A stretch of 64,000 bases of DNA, taken from assembly GCF_019710745.1 (NCBI RefSeq), contig NZ_JAHKJW010000020.1, positions 86,381-150,380 on the forward strand, given 5' to 3'. Positions within the stretch are counted from its first letter, which is position 1. The number at the start of each line of letters is the position of its first letter. This document shows, piece after piece, positions 45,087-56,163 of this stretch. The stretch comes from Streptomyces beigongshangae. GTDB lineage: Bacteria; Actinomycetota; Actinomycetes; Streptomycetales; Streptomycetaceae. The notes under the pieces are model-generated. The model was not told where the DNA came from. It searched no databases and worked only from the letters and a program-made list of their open reading frames with translations. The translations under genes were made by a program, and so were the position numbers.

Positions 45087-46982
45087 GTGGACAATTTGAT
45101 TGCGCTGCTCGTGGCGGCGCCTCTGCTCGGAGCGGCCGTACTGCTGTGCGGCGGCCGGCGGCTCGACGCCGTCGGCCACTGGATCGGTACGGTCCTCGCG
45201 GCCGCCTCCTTCGTGATCGGCGCGGTCCTCTTCGCCGACATGCTGGGCAAGGACGCCGAGCACCGGGCCGTCGGCCAGCACCTGTTCAGCTGGATCCCCG
45301 TCGAGGGCTTCCAGGCCGACGTCGCCTTCCAGCTCGACCAGCTGTCGATGACGTTCGTGCTGCTGATCACCGGCGTCGGTTCGCTCATCCACGTGTACTC
45401 GATCGGGTACATGGAGCACGACGAGCGCCGCCGCCGCTTCTTCGGCTATCTGAACCTGTTCCTCGCGGCGATGCTGCTGCTCGTCCTCGCCGACAACTAC
45501 CTGCTGCTGTACGTCGGCTGGGAGGGCGTGGGCCTGGCCTCGTACCTGCTCATCGGCTTCTGGCAGCACAAGCCCAGCGCCGCGACCGCCGCGAAGAAGG
45601 CGTTCCTGGTCAACCGCGTCGGCGACCTGGGCCTGTCGATCGCCATCATGCTGATGTTCACCACCTTCGGGACCTTCGCCTTCGGGCCGGTCCTGGAGGC
45701 CACCGGCGAGACCGGCGAGGGCACGCTCACCGCCATCGGCCTGATGCTGCTGCTCGCCGCCTGCGGCAAGTCCGCCCAGGTGCCGCTGCAGTCCTGGCTC
45801 GGCGACGCGATGGAGGGCCCGACCCCGGTCTCGGCCCTCATCCACGCCGCGACCATGGTGACCGCGGGCGTGTACCTGATCGTCCGCTCCGGGGAGATCT
45901 TCAACGCCGCGCCGGACGCCCAGCTCGTCACCACCGTCGTCGGGGCGGTCACGCTCCTGTTCGGTGCGATCGTCGGTTGCGCCAAGGACGACATCAAGAA
46001 GGCGCTCGCCGGTTCGACCATGTCGCAGATCGGCTACATGATCCTCGCGGCCGGCCTCGGCCCGATCGGCTACGTCTTCGCGATCATGCACCTGGTGACG
46101 CACGGCTTCTTCAAGGCCGGGCTCTTCCTCGGCGCCGGCTCGGTCATGCACGGCATGAACGACGAGGTCGACATGCGCAGGTACGGCGGCCTCAGGAAGT
46201 ACATGCCGGTCACCTTCGTGACGTTCGGCCTCGGCTACCTCGCCATCATCGGCTTCCCGGGCCTGTCCGGCTTCTTCTCCAAGGACAAGATCATCGAGGC
46301 CGCCTTCGCCAAGGGCGGCACCGAGGGCTGGATCCTCGGGAGCGTGGCCCTGCTGGGCGCCGCCGTCACCGCGTTCTACATGACGCGCGTGATGCTGATG
46401 ACGTTCTTCGGCGAGAAGCGCTGGCAGCCCGACGAGAGGGGGAACGAACCGCACCCGCACGAGTCCCCGAAGTCCATGACGATCCCCATGGTCGTGCTGG
46501 CCTTCGGGTCGGTCTTCGCGGGCGGCTTCTTCGGTGTCGGCGACCGCTTCGTCCACTGGCTGGAGCCGGTCACCGAGCACACGCACGGGCACCCGCCGAT
46601 CGGAGCGACCGCGGTCACGCTCTCCACGGTGACCGTCATGGTCGTCGGCGTCGGTCTCGCCTACCTCCTTTACGGGCGCCGTCCCGTCCCGGCCGTCGCC
46701 CCGCGCGGCTCCCTGCTCACCCGGGCCGCCCGGCGCGACCTCCTCCAGGACGACTTCAACCACGTCGTCCTGGTGCGCGGCGGCGAGCACCTCACGCGCT
46801 CCCTGGTGTACGTCGACCACACCCTGGTCGACGGGGTCGTCAACGGCACGGCGGCCTCGATGGGCGGTCTGTCCGGACGGCTGCGCAAACTGCAGAACGG
46901 CTACGCGCGCTCGTACGCCGTCTCGATGTTCGGCGGTGCGGCGCTCCTCATCGCCGCGACCCTGCTGATGAGGGCGGTCTGA
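45087..46982 (+). CDS. nuoL: NADH-quinone oxidoreductase subunit L
   Basis: 631 residues, the largest antiporter-like proton-pumping subunit, about 15 helices plus a lateral helix. Conserved YVGWEGVGLASYLLIGFW holds the channel Glu, SAQVPLQSWLGDAMEGPTPV the Lys/Asp network, and LIHAATMVTAGVYLI follows. C-terminal region carries the lateral helix and final anchor. GTG start 15 bp after nuoK. Confidence 0.96.
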   Translation: MDNLIALLVAAPLLGAAVLLCGGRRLDAVGHWIGTVLAAASFVIGAVLFADMLGKDAEHRAVGQHLFSWIPVEGFQADVAFQLDQLSMTFVLLITGVGSLIHVYSIGYMEHDERRRRFFGYLNLFLAAMLLLVLADNYLLLYVGWEGVGLASYLLIGFWQHKPSAATAAKKAFLVNRVGDLGLSIAIMLMFTTFGTFAFGPVLEATGETGEGTLTAIGLMLLLAACGKSAQVPLQSWLGDAMEGPTPVSALIHAATMVTAGVYLIVRSGEIFNAAPDAQLVTTVVGAVTLLFGAIVGCAKDDIKKALAGSTMSQIGYMILAAGLGPIGYVFAIMHLVTHGFFKAGLFLGAGSVMHGMNDEVDMRRYGGLRKYMPVTFVTFGLGYLAIIGFPGLSGFFSKDKIIEAAFAKGGTEGWILGSVALLGAAVTAFYMTRVMLMTFFGEKRWQPDERGNEPHPHESPKSMTIPMVVLAFGSVFAGGFFGVGDRFVHWLEPVTEHTHGHPPIGATAVTLSTVTVMVVGVGLAYLLYGRRPVPAVAPRGSLLTRAARRDLLQDDFNHVVLVRGGEHLTRSLVYVDHTLVDGVVNGTAASMGGLSGRLRKLQNGYARSYAVSMFGGAALLIAATLLMRAV

Positions 46983-46987
46983 TACCG

Positions 46988-48559
46988 ATGTCCTTTCCTC
47001 TGCTGACAGCGACGGCGGCCCTCCCGGCGATCGGGGCGATCGCCACGGCCGCCGTGCCGGCCGCGCGCCGCACCGCCGCCAAGTGGCTGGCCCTGCTCGT
47101 CTCGCTCGCCACGCTGGCCCTCGCCGTCGTCGTCCTGGTCCGCTTCGACCCCGACGGCGACCGCTACCAGCTCACCGAGTCGCACTCCTGGATCAAGGAC
47201 TTCGGGGTGCGGTACGAACTGGGCGTGGACGGCATCGCGGTGGCGCTGATCGCGCTGACCGCCCTGCTGATCCCGTTCGTGATCCTCGCGGGCTGGCACG
47301 ACGCCGACCCGCTGGAGACCCGCAGCAGCCGGTGGCGGCCGACGCAGGGCTTCTTCGCCCTGATCCTCGCCGTCGAGGCGATGGTGATCATCTCCTTCGA
47401 GGCCACCGACGTCTTCCTCTTCTACATCTTCTTCGAAGCCATGCTCATCCCGATGTACTTCCTCATCGGCGGCTTCGGGGACCGGGCCCACGCGGGTTCG
47501 GACGAGCACGCGGCGGCCCAGCGCTCGTACGCCGCCGTGAAGTTCCTCCTCTACAACCTGGCCGGCGGCCTGATCATGCTCGCCGCCGTGATCGGCCTCT
47601 ACGTGGTGGCGGGGAACTTCTCGCTCCAGGAGATCGCCGCGGCCCGGGCCGACGGCTCGCTGGACATGGCGACCAACACCGAGCGGTGGCTGTTCCTGGG
47701 CTTCTTCTTCGCCTTCGCGGTGAAGGCGCCGCTGTGGCCGCTGCACACCTGGCTGCCCAACGCCATGGGGGAGTCCACCGCCCCGGTCGCCGTACTGATC
47801 ACGGCGGTGGTCGACAAGGTCGGCACCTTCGCGATGCTCCGCTTCTGCCTCCAGCTCTTCCCGGAGGCATCGGAGTGGGCGACGCCCGCCATCCTCGTGC
47901 TCGCCCTGATCAGCATCATCTACGGGGCGCTGCTCGCGGTCGGCCAGCGCGACATCAAGCGCCTGGTGGCGTACGCCTCGATCTCCCACTTCGGCTTCAT
48001 CATCATGGGCATCTTCGCGATGACCAGCCAGGGGCAGTCGGGCGCGACGCTCTACATGGTCAACCACGGCATCTCGACCGCCGCGCTGATGCTGGTGGCC
48101 GGCTTCCTGATCTCGCGGCGCGGCTCGCGCCTGATCGCCGACTACGGAGGGGTGCAGAAGGTCGCGCCGGTGCTCGCCGGCACCTTCCTGGTCGGCAGCC
48201 TCGCGACGCTGTCGCTGCCGGGTCTTGCGCCGTTCGTGAGCGAGTTCCTGGTCCTGGTCGGCACGTTCGCGCGCTACCCGGTGATCGGGATCATCGCCAC
48301 CTTCGGCATCGTCCTCGCCGCGCTCTACACCCTCGTCCTCTACCAGCGGACCATGACGGGCCCGGTGAAGCCCGAGGTGTCGGCCATGCCCGACCTCAAG
48401 GTGCGCGAACTCGTGGTGGTCGCCCCGCTGATCGCCCTGCTGATCGTCCTGGGCGTCTACCCGAAGCCCCTGACCGACATCGTCAACCCGGCGGTCGAGC
48501 AGACCATGTCCGACGTGCAGAAGACAGACCCGAAGCCCGACGTGGAGGCCGCCAAGTGA
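46988..48559 (+). CDS. nuoM: NADH-quinone oxidoreductase subunit M
   Basis: 523 residues, antiporter-like proton-pumping subunit, 14 helices. FYIFFEAMLIPMYFLIGGFG includes the key Glu; KAPLWPLHTWLPNAMGEST and INHG-like MVNHGISTAALM are typical. Starts 6 bp after nuoL; overlaps nuoN by 4 bp. Confidence 0.96.
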   Translation: MSFPLLTATAALPAIGAIATAAVPAARRTAAKWLALLVSLATLALAVVVLVRFDPDGDRYQLTESHSWIKDFGVRYELGVDGIAVALIALTALLIPFVILAGWHDADPLETRSSRWRPTQGFFALILAVEAMVIISFEATDVFLFYIFFEAMLIPMYFLIGGFGDRAHAGSDEHAAAQRSYAAVKFLLYNLAGGLIMLAAVIGLYVVAGNFSLQEIAAARADGSLDMATNTERWLFLGFFFAFAVKAPLWPLHTWLPNAMGESTAPVAVLITAVVDKVGTFAMLRFCLQLFPEASEWATPAILVLALISIIYGALLAVGQRDIKRLVAYASISHFGFIIMGIFAMTSQGQSGATLYMVNHGISTAALMLVAGFLISRRGSRLIADYGGVQKVAPVLAGTFLVGSLATLSLPGLAPFVSEFLVLVGTFARYPVIGIIATFGIVLAALYTLVLYQRTMTGPVKPEVSAMPDLKVRELVVVAPLIALLIVLGVYPKPLTDIVNPAVEQTMSDVQKTDPKPDVEAAK

Positions 48560-50205
48560 GCGCAACAGCCGTCCACAGCCTGTGGACAACGGCGGCCGAT
48601 CCGATCCAGAAGATCGACGCGCCGAACATCGAGTACGGGCAGCTGTCGCCCGTCCTGATCGTCATCGGGGCGGCGGTCGTGGGAATCCTGGTCGAGGCAT
48701 TCGTGCCGCGCAAGTCCCGCTACCACGTCCAGCTGTTCGTGTCCGTCGTCGCCCTCGCCGCCGCGTTCGCCGCGGTCGTCGGGCTCGCGGCGAGCGGGTA
48801 CGGCACCACCAAGGCCGGTATCGCCGCGATGGGCGCCGTCGCGGTCGACGGGCCCGCCCTCTTCCTCCAGGGCACGATCCTGCTGGCCGGTGTGCTGGGC
48901 GTGTTCACGTTCGCCGAGCGGCGCCTGGACCCCGTGGCGCACGGCAACCGCGTCGACTCCTTCGCCGCGCAGGCCGCGTCCGTACCGGGCAGCGACAGCG
49001 AGAAGGCCGCGGTCAGGGCGGGCTTCACCACCACCGAGGTGTTCCCGCTGCTGCTCTTCGCGATCGGCGGCATGCTCGTCTTCCCGGCGGCGAACGACCT
49101 GCTGACGCTGTTCATCGCACTGGAGGTCTTCTCGCTGCCGCTCTACCTGCTGTGCGCCGTGGCCCGCCGCAAGCGGCTCATGTCGCAGGAGGCCGCGGTC
49201 AAGTACTTCCTGCTCGGCGCCTTCGCCTCCGCGTTCACCCTCTTCGGCATCGCCCTGCTCTACGGCTACGCCGGCTCCGTGTCGTACGCGACGGTCGCAC
49301 AGGTCGTCGACGGCACGGTCGAGACGGTGAACCCGGCCCTCGCGGGCACCATGGGCAACGACGCGCTGCTGCTCATCGGCGCCGCGATGGTCGTCATGGG
49401 CCTGCTGTTCAAGGTCGGCGCGGTGCCGTTCCACATGTGGACCCCGGACGTGTACCAGGGCGCGCCGACCCCGGTGACCGGCTTCATGGCCGCCGCGACC
49501 AAGGTGGCCGCCTTCGGCGCGCTGCTGCGGCTCCTGTACGTCGTCCTGCCGGGCCTGCGCTGGGACTGGCGGCCGGTGATGATGGGCGTCGCGGTCGTCA
49601 CCATGCTGGGCGGCGCGATCGTCGCGATCACCCAGACCGACATCAAGCGGCTCCTCGCGTACTCGTCGATCGCGCACGCGGGATTCATCCTCGCGGGTGT
49701 CATCGCGACGACCCCGGACGGCGTCTCGTCGGTGCTGTTCTACCTGGCCGCGTACTCGTTCGTGACGATCGGCGCGTTCGCGGTGGTCACCCTGGTGCGG
49801 GACGCGGGCGGCGAGGCCACCCACCTGTCCAAGTGGGCCGGTCTGGGCCGCAGGTCACCCCTGGTGGCGGCCGTGTTCGCGGTCTTCCTGCTGGCCTTCG
49901 CGGGCATCCCGCTCACCTCCGGCTTCGCGGGCAAGTTCGCCGTGTTCAAGGCGGCGGCCGAGGGCGGCGCGAGCGCGCTGGTCGTGGTCGGTGTGGTCTC
50001 GTCGGCCATCGCGGCGTTCTTCTACATCCGGGTGATCGTCCTGATGTTCTTCAGCGAGCCGCGCCCGGAGGGACCGACGGTCGCCGTGCCGTCGCCCCTG
50101 ACGATGACGGCGATCGCGGTGGGGGTGGCGGTCACGCTGGTGCTCGGTGTGGCCCCGCAGTACTTCCTCGACCTGGCGGGACAGGCGGGCGTCTTCGTCC
50201 GCTGA
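48556..50205 (+). CDS. nuoN: NADH-quinone oxidoreductase subunit N
   Basis: 549 residues, third antiporter-like subunit. FIALEVFSLPLYLLC, VGAVPFHMWTPDVYQGAPTP and LLAYSSIAHAGFIL are the family motifs. Ends the operon, followed 12 bp later by a strong terminator. GTG start inside the nuoM stop. Confidence 0.96.
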   Translation: MSATAVHSLWTTAADPIQKIDAPNIEYGQLSPVLIVIGAAVVGILVEAFVPRKSRYHVQLFVSVVALAAAFAAVVGLAASGYGTTKAGIAAMGAVAVDGPALFLQGTILLAGVLGVFTFAERRLDPVAHGNRVDSFAAQAASVPGSDSEKAAVRAGFTTTEVFPLLLFAIGGMLVFPAANDLLTLFIALEVFSLPLYLLCAVARRKRLMSQEAAVKYFLLGAFASAFTLFGIALLYGYAGSVSYATVAQVVDGTVETVNPALAGTMGNDALLLIGAAMVVMGLLFKVGAVPFHMWTPDVYQGAPTPVTGFMAAATKVAAFGALLRLLYVVLPGLRWDWRPVMMGVAVVTMLGGAIVAITQTDIKRLLAYSSIAHAGFILAGVIATTPDGVSSVLFYLAAYSFVTIGAFAVVTLVRDAGGEATHLSKWAGLGRRSPLVAAVFAVFLLAFAGIPLTSGFAGKFAVFKAAAEGGASALVVVGVVSSAIAAFFYIRVIVLMFFSEPRPEGPTVAVPSPLTMTAIAVGVAVTLVLGVAPQYFLDLAGQAGVFVR

Positions 50206-50217
50206 CGGCGCTGCGGT

Positions 50218-50255
50218 CCGCGGGCCCCGGTTCCGGTCGGAACCGGGGCCCGCGG
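50218..50255 (+). terminator. terminator of the nuo operon
   Basis: CCGCGGGCCCCGGTTCC and GGAACCGGGGCCCGCGG form a perfect 17-bp stem with loop GGTC, 12 bp after the nuoN stop. Confidence 0.9.
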
Positions 50256-50447
50256 CGTCTTCGGGGACGGGTGGACGGCCGCGTTCCGCACATACTCCGT
50301 CGCAACCTGTGGACAACTCCGGGGCTGTCGGTGCGGGCCCCTATCGTGGACACAGCGGTCGGGGCACGAGCTACGGGCCGCGAACTACGGGCCGCGGGCT
50401 GCGGACTGCGAATCACGGGGCACGGAACGATGGGCGGGACGGGTGCG

Positions 50448-52469
<2,022 letters not shown>

Positions 52470-52471
52470 GA

Positions 52472-52493
52472 GGGCGCCCCACGAGGGGCGCCC
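52472..52493 (+). terminator. hairpin after recQ
   Basis: GGGCGCCCC and GGGGCGCCC form a 9-bp stem with loop ACGA, starting 3 bp after the recQ stop. Confidence 0.7.
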
Positions 52494-52560
52494 CGTCAGG
52501 GGCGCGGGGAACTGCGCGACCGACCCCCACCGGCCCGCGGATCCCCACGACCTCGCGTCG
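52494..52560. repeat. Streptomyces REP-like intergenic element
   Basis: The block GGGGCGCGGGGAACTGCGCG followed by an ACC...CCCCACCG segment matches a short element I know to be scattered through Streptomyces genomes between convergent genes. Here it fills the space between the ends of recQ and the fumarylacetoacetase gene. Confidence 0.6.
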
Positions 52561-52581
52561 GCGAAACCCCGCGGCGGAGCG

Positions 52582-53805
52582 CTACGCGCTCACGACGCGC
52601 CCGCTCACCTCACCGAGCCCCACCCGCGTCCCCCCGGGCCCGGGGGCCCACGCGGTCAGGGTCACGACGTCACCGTCCTCCAGGAACGTCCGCTTCCCGG
52701 AGGGCAGTTCGAGCGCGTCCCGCCCGTTCCAGGTCAGCTCCAGGAGGGAGCCCCGCTCGCGCTCCGAGGTCCCGCTCACGGTGCCCGACCCGTACAGGTC
52801 GCCCGTGCGCAGCGAGGCCCCGTTCACGGTCATGTGGGCCAGTTGCTGGGCGGCCGTCCAGTACATCGTGGAGAACGGCGGCTCGGAGACCACGTGGCCG
52901 TTGACGGCGACGGAGATGCGCAGGTCGTAGCCGCCCGGCTCCTCCGCGGAGTCGTCCAGGTAGGGGAGGAGGGGATGCGTGCGCGCGGGGGGCGCGACCC
53001 TGGCGTCCTCCAGTGCGTCGAGCGGGGTGACCCAGGCCGACACGGACGTGGCGAAGGACTTGCCGAGGAAGGGCCCGAGGGGGACGTACTCCCATGCCTG
53101 GAGGTCGCGCGCGGACCAGTCGTTGAGCAGGCAGAGCCCGAAGACGTGGTCGCGGAAGCCGGCGAGCGGCACCGGCGCGCCCATCGCGGAGGGCGCGCCG
53201 ACGACGAAGCCGACCTCCGCCTCGATGTCCAGCCGCACGGACGGGCCGAAGACCGGCGCCGGGTCCGCGGGGGCCTTGCGCTGACCGGAAGGGCGTACGA
53301 CGTCGGTCCCGGAGACCACGACGGTCCCCGCCCGGCCGTGGTAACCGATGGGCAGGTGCTTCCAGTTGGGGGTCAGGGAGTCCTCGGCGTCGGGGCGGAA
53401 GATCCGGCCGACGTTACGGGCGTGGTTCTCGGAGGCGTAGAAGTCGACGTAGTCGGCGACCTCGAAGGGGAGGTGGAGGGTCACCTCGGAGAGCGGGTGC
53501 GTCAGGGACGCGACGGTCTCGCGGTGGGCGGGCACCGTCACCCACGCGGTGAGCGCCCGCCGCACGTCCGACCACGCCGTACGGCCGGCCGCGAGCAGCG
53601 GGTTCAGCGAGGGCCGGGCGAGCAGCGTGGCGTACGGGGAACCGAGGGCCGTCGCGGCGGCCCCCGCGTCGAGGACGTGGTCGCCCAGCCGGACGCCCAC
53701 ACTCCGGTGACCGGAGCCGTCCGGAGAGCCGTGCCGGGAGAACACGCCGTACGGAAGGTTGTGCGGGCCGAAGGGATCGCCCTCGGGGAGGTCGAAGGGG
53801 GGCAT
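52582..53805 (-). CDS. fahA: fumarylacetoacetase
   Basis: 407 residues; hydrolyses fumarylacetoacetate to fumarate and acetoacetate at the end of tyrosine/homogentisate breakdown. Catalytic and metal residues are present: DFYASENHARNVG (Asp ligand and catalytic His), DIEAEVGFVV (two Glu), LLNDWSARDLQAWEYVPLGP (Asp, Arg) and the KSF lysine. N-terminal SH3-like domain FDLPEGDPFGPHNLPYGVF. No homogentisate dioxygenase gene is visible nearby. Confidence 0.95.
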   Translation of the reverse strand: MPPFDLPEGDPFGPHNLPYGVFSRHGSPDGSGHRSVGVRLGDHVLDAGAAATALGSPYATLLARPSLNPLLAAGRTAWSDVRRALTAWVTVPAHRETVASLTHPLSEVTLHLPFEVADYVDFYASENHARNVGRIFRPDAEDSLTPNWKHLPIGYHGRAGTVVVSGTDVVRPSGQRKAPADPAPVFGPSVRLDIEAEVGFVVGAPSAMGAPVPLAGFRDHVFGLCLLNDWSARDLQAWEYVPLGPFLGKSFATSVSAWVTPLDALEDARVAPPARTHPLLPYLDDSAEEPGGYDLRISVAVNGHVVSEPPFSTMYWTAAQQLAHMTVNGASLRTGDLYGSGTVSGTSERERGSLLELTWNGRDALELPSGKRTFLEDGDVVTLTAWAPGPGGTRVGLGEVSGRVVSA

Positions 53806-54226
53806 GGGGTACTGCCTCGCTTTCCGTGTGGGTGTGGCACACGTTACGGGGAGGCGCCGTTCAAGGGCAGTGCCCGAGGGCGGGGTCGGCCCGCGCCGAC
53901 CCCGCCCTCGCGGGCGACGGCGCTCGCCACCGGGACCGGCGTACGGATGCGCGTGGTGGCGCGCGCAAAGAGCCCAGCCTCTTTCGGCGCGCCCCCGGCG
54001 GCGGACGCGGCCGCGCCCCGGGCCGTCCTTCGGGCGGCCCGTCCGGACCCCCGACGGCCGTGCGGAGGGGCGCGAACCGGGTCGGTGGGGTGGCCGATAT
54101 GTCATGGGATCGGCCCGAACTGCCGGGGTCCCGTGGGACGTGCGGTGACGCGTGAGGCGGTCGCGGTGCCGGACGACGTCCGGTTCCCGTCGAGTCGCTG
54201 GAGCATTCGATCCGTATTCTCTGATC
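53806..54226. other. intergenic region between divergent genes
   Basis: About 420 bp with no gene I can support; the open frames here are arginine- and proline-rich without motifs. Promoters of the leftward fumarylacetoacetase and rightward HAD genes must lie here. Confidence 0.5.
54215..54220 (+). promoter_or_regulatory. possible -10 box of a leaderless HAD transcript
   Basis: TATTCT lies 6 bp before the ATG at 54227, the spacing expected if transcription starts at the A of the start codon. There is no ribosome site before the gene. A matching -35 is not obvious. Confidence 0.4.
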
Positions 54227-55114
54227 ATGGCCGCACCCACTGCATATTCACTCATCGCCACTGACCTGGACGGGACGTTGCTGCGCGGCGACGACACCCT
54301 GTCGGACCGGTCGCGCACCGCGCTGGCGATGGCGGTCGGCAGAGGCGCCCGGCACCTGGTGGTGACGGGTCGCCCCGCCCCGCGCGTGCGGCCGCTGCTG
54401 GACGAACTGGGCAGCCGGGGGCTCGCGGTGTGCGGACAGGGCGCGCAGCTGTACGACGCCGGCGCGGACCGCATGGTGTGGTCCGTCACCCTGGAGCGCG
54501 AGCTGGCCGAAGTGGCCCTCGGCAAGATCGAGGCCGAGGTCGGCGAGGTGTACGCGGCCGTCGACCAGGACGGGGTCGACGGCCTCACACTCATCGAACA
54601 GGGCTACGAGGTGCCGCATCCGACGCTTCCCGCGGTACGGGTGCTGCGCCGCGACGACCTGTGGACACGGCCCATCAGCAAGGTGCTGCTGCGTCACCCG
54701 CTGCTCACGGACGACGAGTTGGCGTCCGTGGCCCGTGCGGTGGCCGGTTCCCTCGTCACCGTCACGATGTCCGGCCCCGGCACCGTCGAACTCCAGCCAT
54801 GCGGCGTCACGAAGGCGACGGGACTCGCGCTGGCCGCCAGGCGCCTGGGCCTGACGTCGGCGCAGACCGTCGCCTTCGGGGACATGCCCAACGACATCCC
54901 CATGTTCGACTGGGCGGCGCGCGGGGTCGCGATGGCCAACGCGCACCCGGAACTCAAGTCCGTCGCCGACGAGGTCACCCTCTCGAACGAGGACGACGGC
55001 ATCGCGGTGGTCCTGGAGCGGATGTTCCGCGGCGACCGCCCCGAGCGGCGGACGGCCCACCTGACCGGCCGGCAGGCCGGCCGGGGTGGGGGGTACGGCG
55101 CCGTCGGTCAGTAG
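54227..55114 (+). CDS. Cof-type HAD-superfamily phosphatase
   Basis: 295 residues. HAD motifs: I IATDLDGTLL at residues 10-19, II VVTGRP, III lysine in ISKVLLRH, IV FGDMPNDIPMFDWA. A type-IIB cap lies between II and III, as in Cof/YidA sugar-phosphate phosphatases. Substrate unknown. Converges on the LysM gene with a 7-bp overlap. Glycine-rich 15-residue tail. Confidence 0.9.
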   Translation: MAAPTAYSLIATDLDGTLLRGDDTLSDRSRTALAMAVGRGARHLVVTGRPAPRVRPLLDELGSRGLAVCGQGAQLYDAGADRMVWSVTLERELAEVALGKIEAEVGEVYAAVDQDGVDGLTLIEQGYEVPHPTLPAVRVLRRDDLWTRPISKVLLRHPLLTDDELASVARAVAGSLVTVTMSGPGTVELQPCGVTKATGLALAARRLGLTSAQTVAFGDMPNDIPMFDWAARGVAMANAHPELKSVADEVTLSNEDDGIAVVLERMFRGDRPERRTAHLTGRQAGRGGGYGAVGQ

Positions 55115-55923
55115 GCCCCGAAGACGTTGTCGATCGAGCCGTAACGCGCGGCGGCGTAGTTGCAGGCCGCCGCGATGTTGGCGACCGGGTCGAAGGGGTC
55201 CGACGACGTGCCGGGCACGTGGTACGCCGCGAAGGTCGGGTCGATGACCTGGAGGAGCCCCTTGGAGGGGGTGCCGGCGGCCGCGTTGGAGTCCCAGTCG
55301 TTCAGGGCCTGCGGGTTGCCCGACGACTCGCGGATGATGTTGCGGTGGATGCCGTCGTAGGTGCCCGGGATGCCCTGCCGGGCCATGACGTCCAGTGCCT
55401 GCCTGATCCAGCCGTCGAGGTTGTCGGCGTAGGTCTTGGCGGTGGCCGCGGTGGCCGCGGTGGCCGCCGGGGCGGTGGCGGACGTCGTGGTGGCCCCGGT
55501 CCTCTTCGCCGCCGTGCTCGACGTGTCCGCCGTGCCCGCGGTCTTCGCCGTGCCCGCGGTCTTCGTCCCGACGGTCAGTTCGATCCCCGGGCGGATGAGG
55601 GCCGGGTCGTCGCCGATCACCGCGCGGTTGGCCTTGTACAGCGTCCTCCAGCCGTTCGGGGTGCGCGCCTCGGCGATCCTGGACAGGGTGTCGCCTTGAA
55701 CCACCTTGTACGTGACCAGCGAGACCTGTGGGACGGTGGCCTGCGGAGCCTGTGCGGTCGGTGCGGCCGGTGCGGTCTGTACTGCCCGGGCCGGCTGCGT
55801 GGCATGGGCGCCGGTCGCCCCCACGAGGGGGAGGGCGAGCGCGGCACCGCCCGTCCCCGCGGCGACGGCGCCGCGGGTGAGGGTGCTCGTTCGGTGGCGG
55901 CGGTGCTTGCCTCGTGCGGGCAT
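55108..55923 (-). CDS. secreted LysM transglycosylase-like wall enzyme
   Basis: 271 residues. Signal peptide with RRHRTSTLTRG then a hydrophobic ALALPLVGATGAHA. LysM at about 70-118 (TYKVVQGDTLSRIAEARTPN), an Ala/Thr-rich linker, and a C-terminal SLT-like domain (GIHRNIIRESSGNPQALNDWD, about 195-215, with the catalytic Glu in RESSGNP; SKGLLQVIDPTFAAYH). Expected to bind and cleave glycan strands. Expression is probably set by the c-di-AMP riboswitch in its leader. RBS GGAGAGGAA. Confidence 0.92.
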   Translation of the reverse strand: MPARGKHRRHRTSTLTRGAVAAGTGGAALALPLVGATGAHATQPARAVQTAPAAPTAQAPQATVPQVSLVTYKVVQGDTLSRIAEARTPNGWRTLYKANRAVIGDDPALIRPGIELTVGTKTAGTAKTAGTADTSSTAAKRTGATTTSATAPAATAATAATAKTYADNLDGWIRQALDVMARQGIPGTYDGIHRNIIRESSGNPQALNDWDSNAAAGTPSKGLLQVIDPTFAAYHVPGTSSDPFDPVANIAAACNYAAARYGSIDNVFGAY

Positions 55924-55974
55924 GACGCATTCCTCTCCGGCGCCTGCGAGGTGAGCTGTCGGGTTCGGGCGGGA

Positions 55975-56122
55975 GCTGCCCGGCCGCGTGCTGTGCGCGA
56001 CTTCACCCCCAGCCGTTCCGATGTCCGGACCGGCGACTTACCTGGGTTCCCCGCTCCTGCCGTGCGCGAATGAATGGGTGACTGGTTCTTTCCGGGCGGC
56101 GGCAGGATTAGGCGGTCCGTCC
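55975..56122 (-). ncRNA. ydaO/yuaA-type c-di-AMP riboswitch
   Basis: Read on the minus strand the leader holds the conserved blocks in order: GCCTAATCCTGCC (56113-56101), GGCAGGAGCGGGGAACCC (56061-56044) and GGGGGTGAAG (56010-56001). These match the ydaO-yuaA consensus for c-di-AMP sensing, which in Streptomyces precedes wall-hydrolase genes and turns them down when c-di-AMP is high. It ends about 50 nt before the LysM gene start. Confidence 0.85.
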
Positions 56123-56133
56123 GGAGTGACGTG

Positions 56134-56163
56134 AAGGTATGCGAGAGCACATGTCGGCAACAA
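56134..56163 (-). promoter_or_regulatory. candidate promoter of the riboswitch transcript
   Basis: On the minus strand TTGTTG (56163-56158) and TACCTT (56139-56134) are 18 bp apart; the predicted start at about 56127 falls just before the first conserved riboswitch block. Confidence 0.5.

Noticed and set aside
44787..46820. Minus-strand frame opposite nuoK-nuoL
   Set aside because: His/Asp/Glu/Arg-rich shadow of two unambiguous complex I genes.
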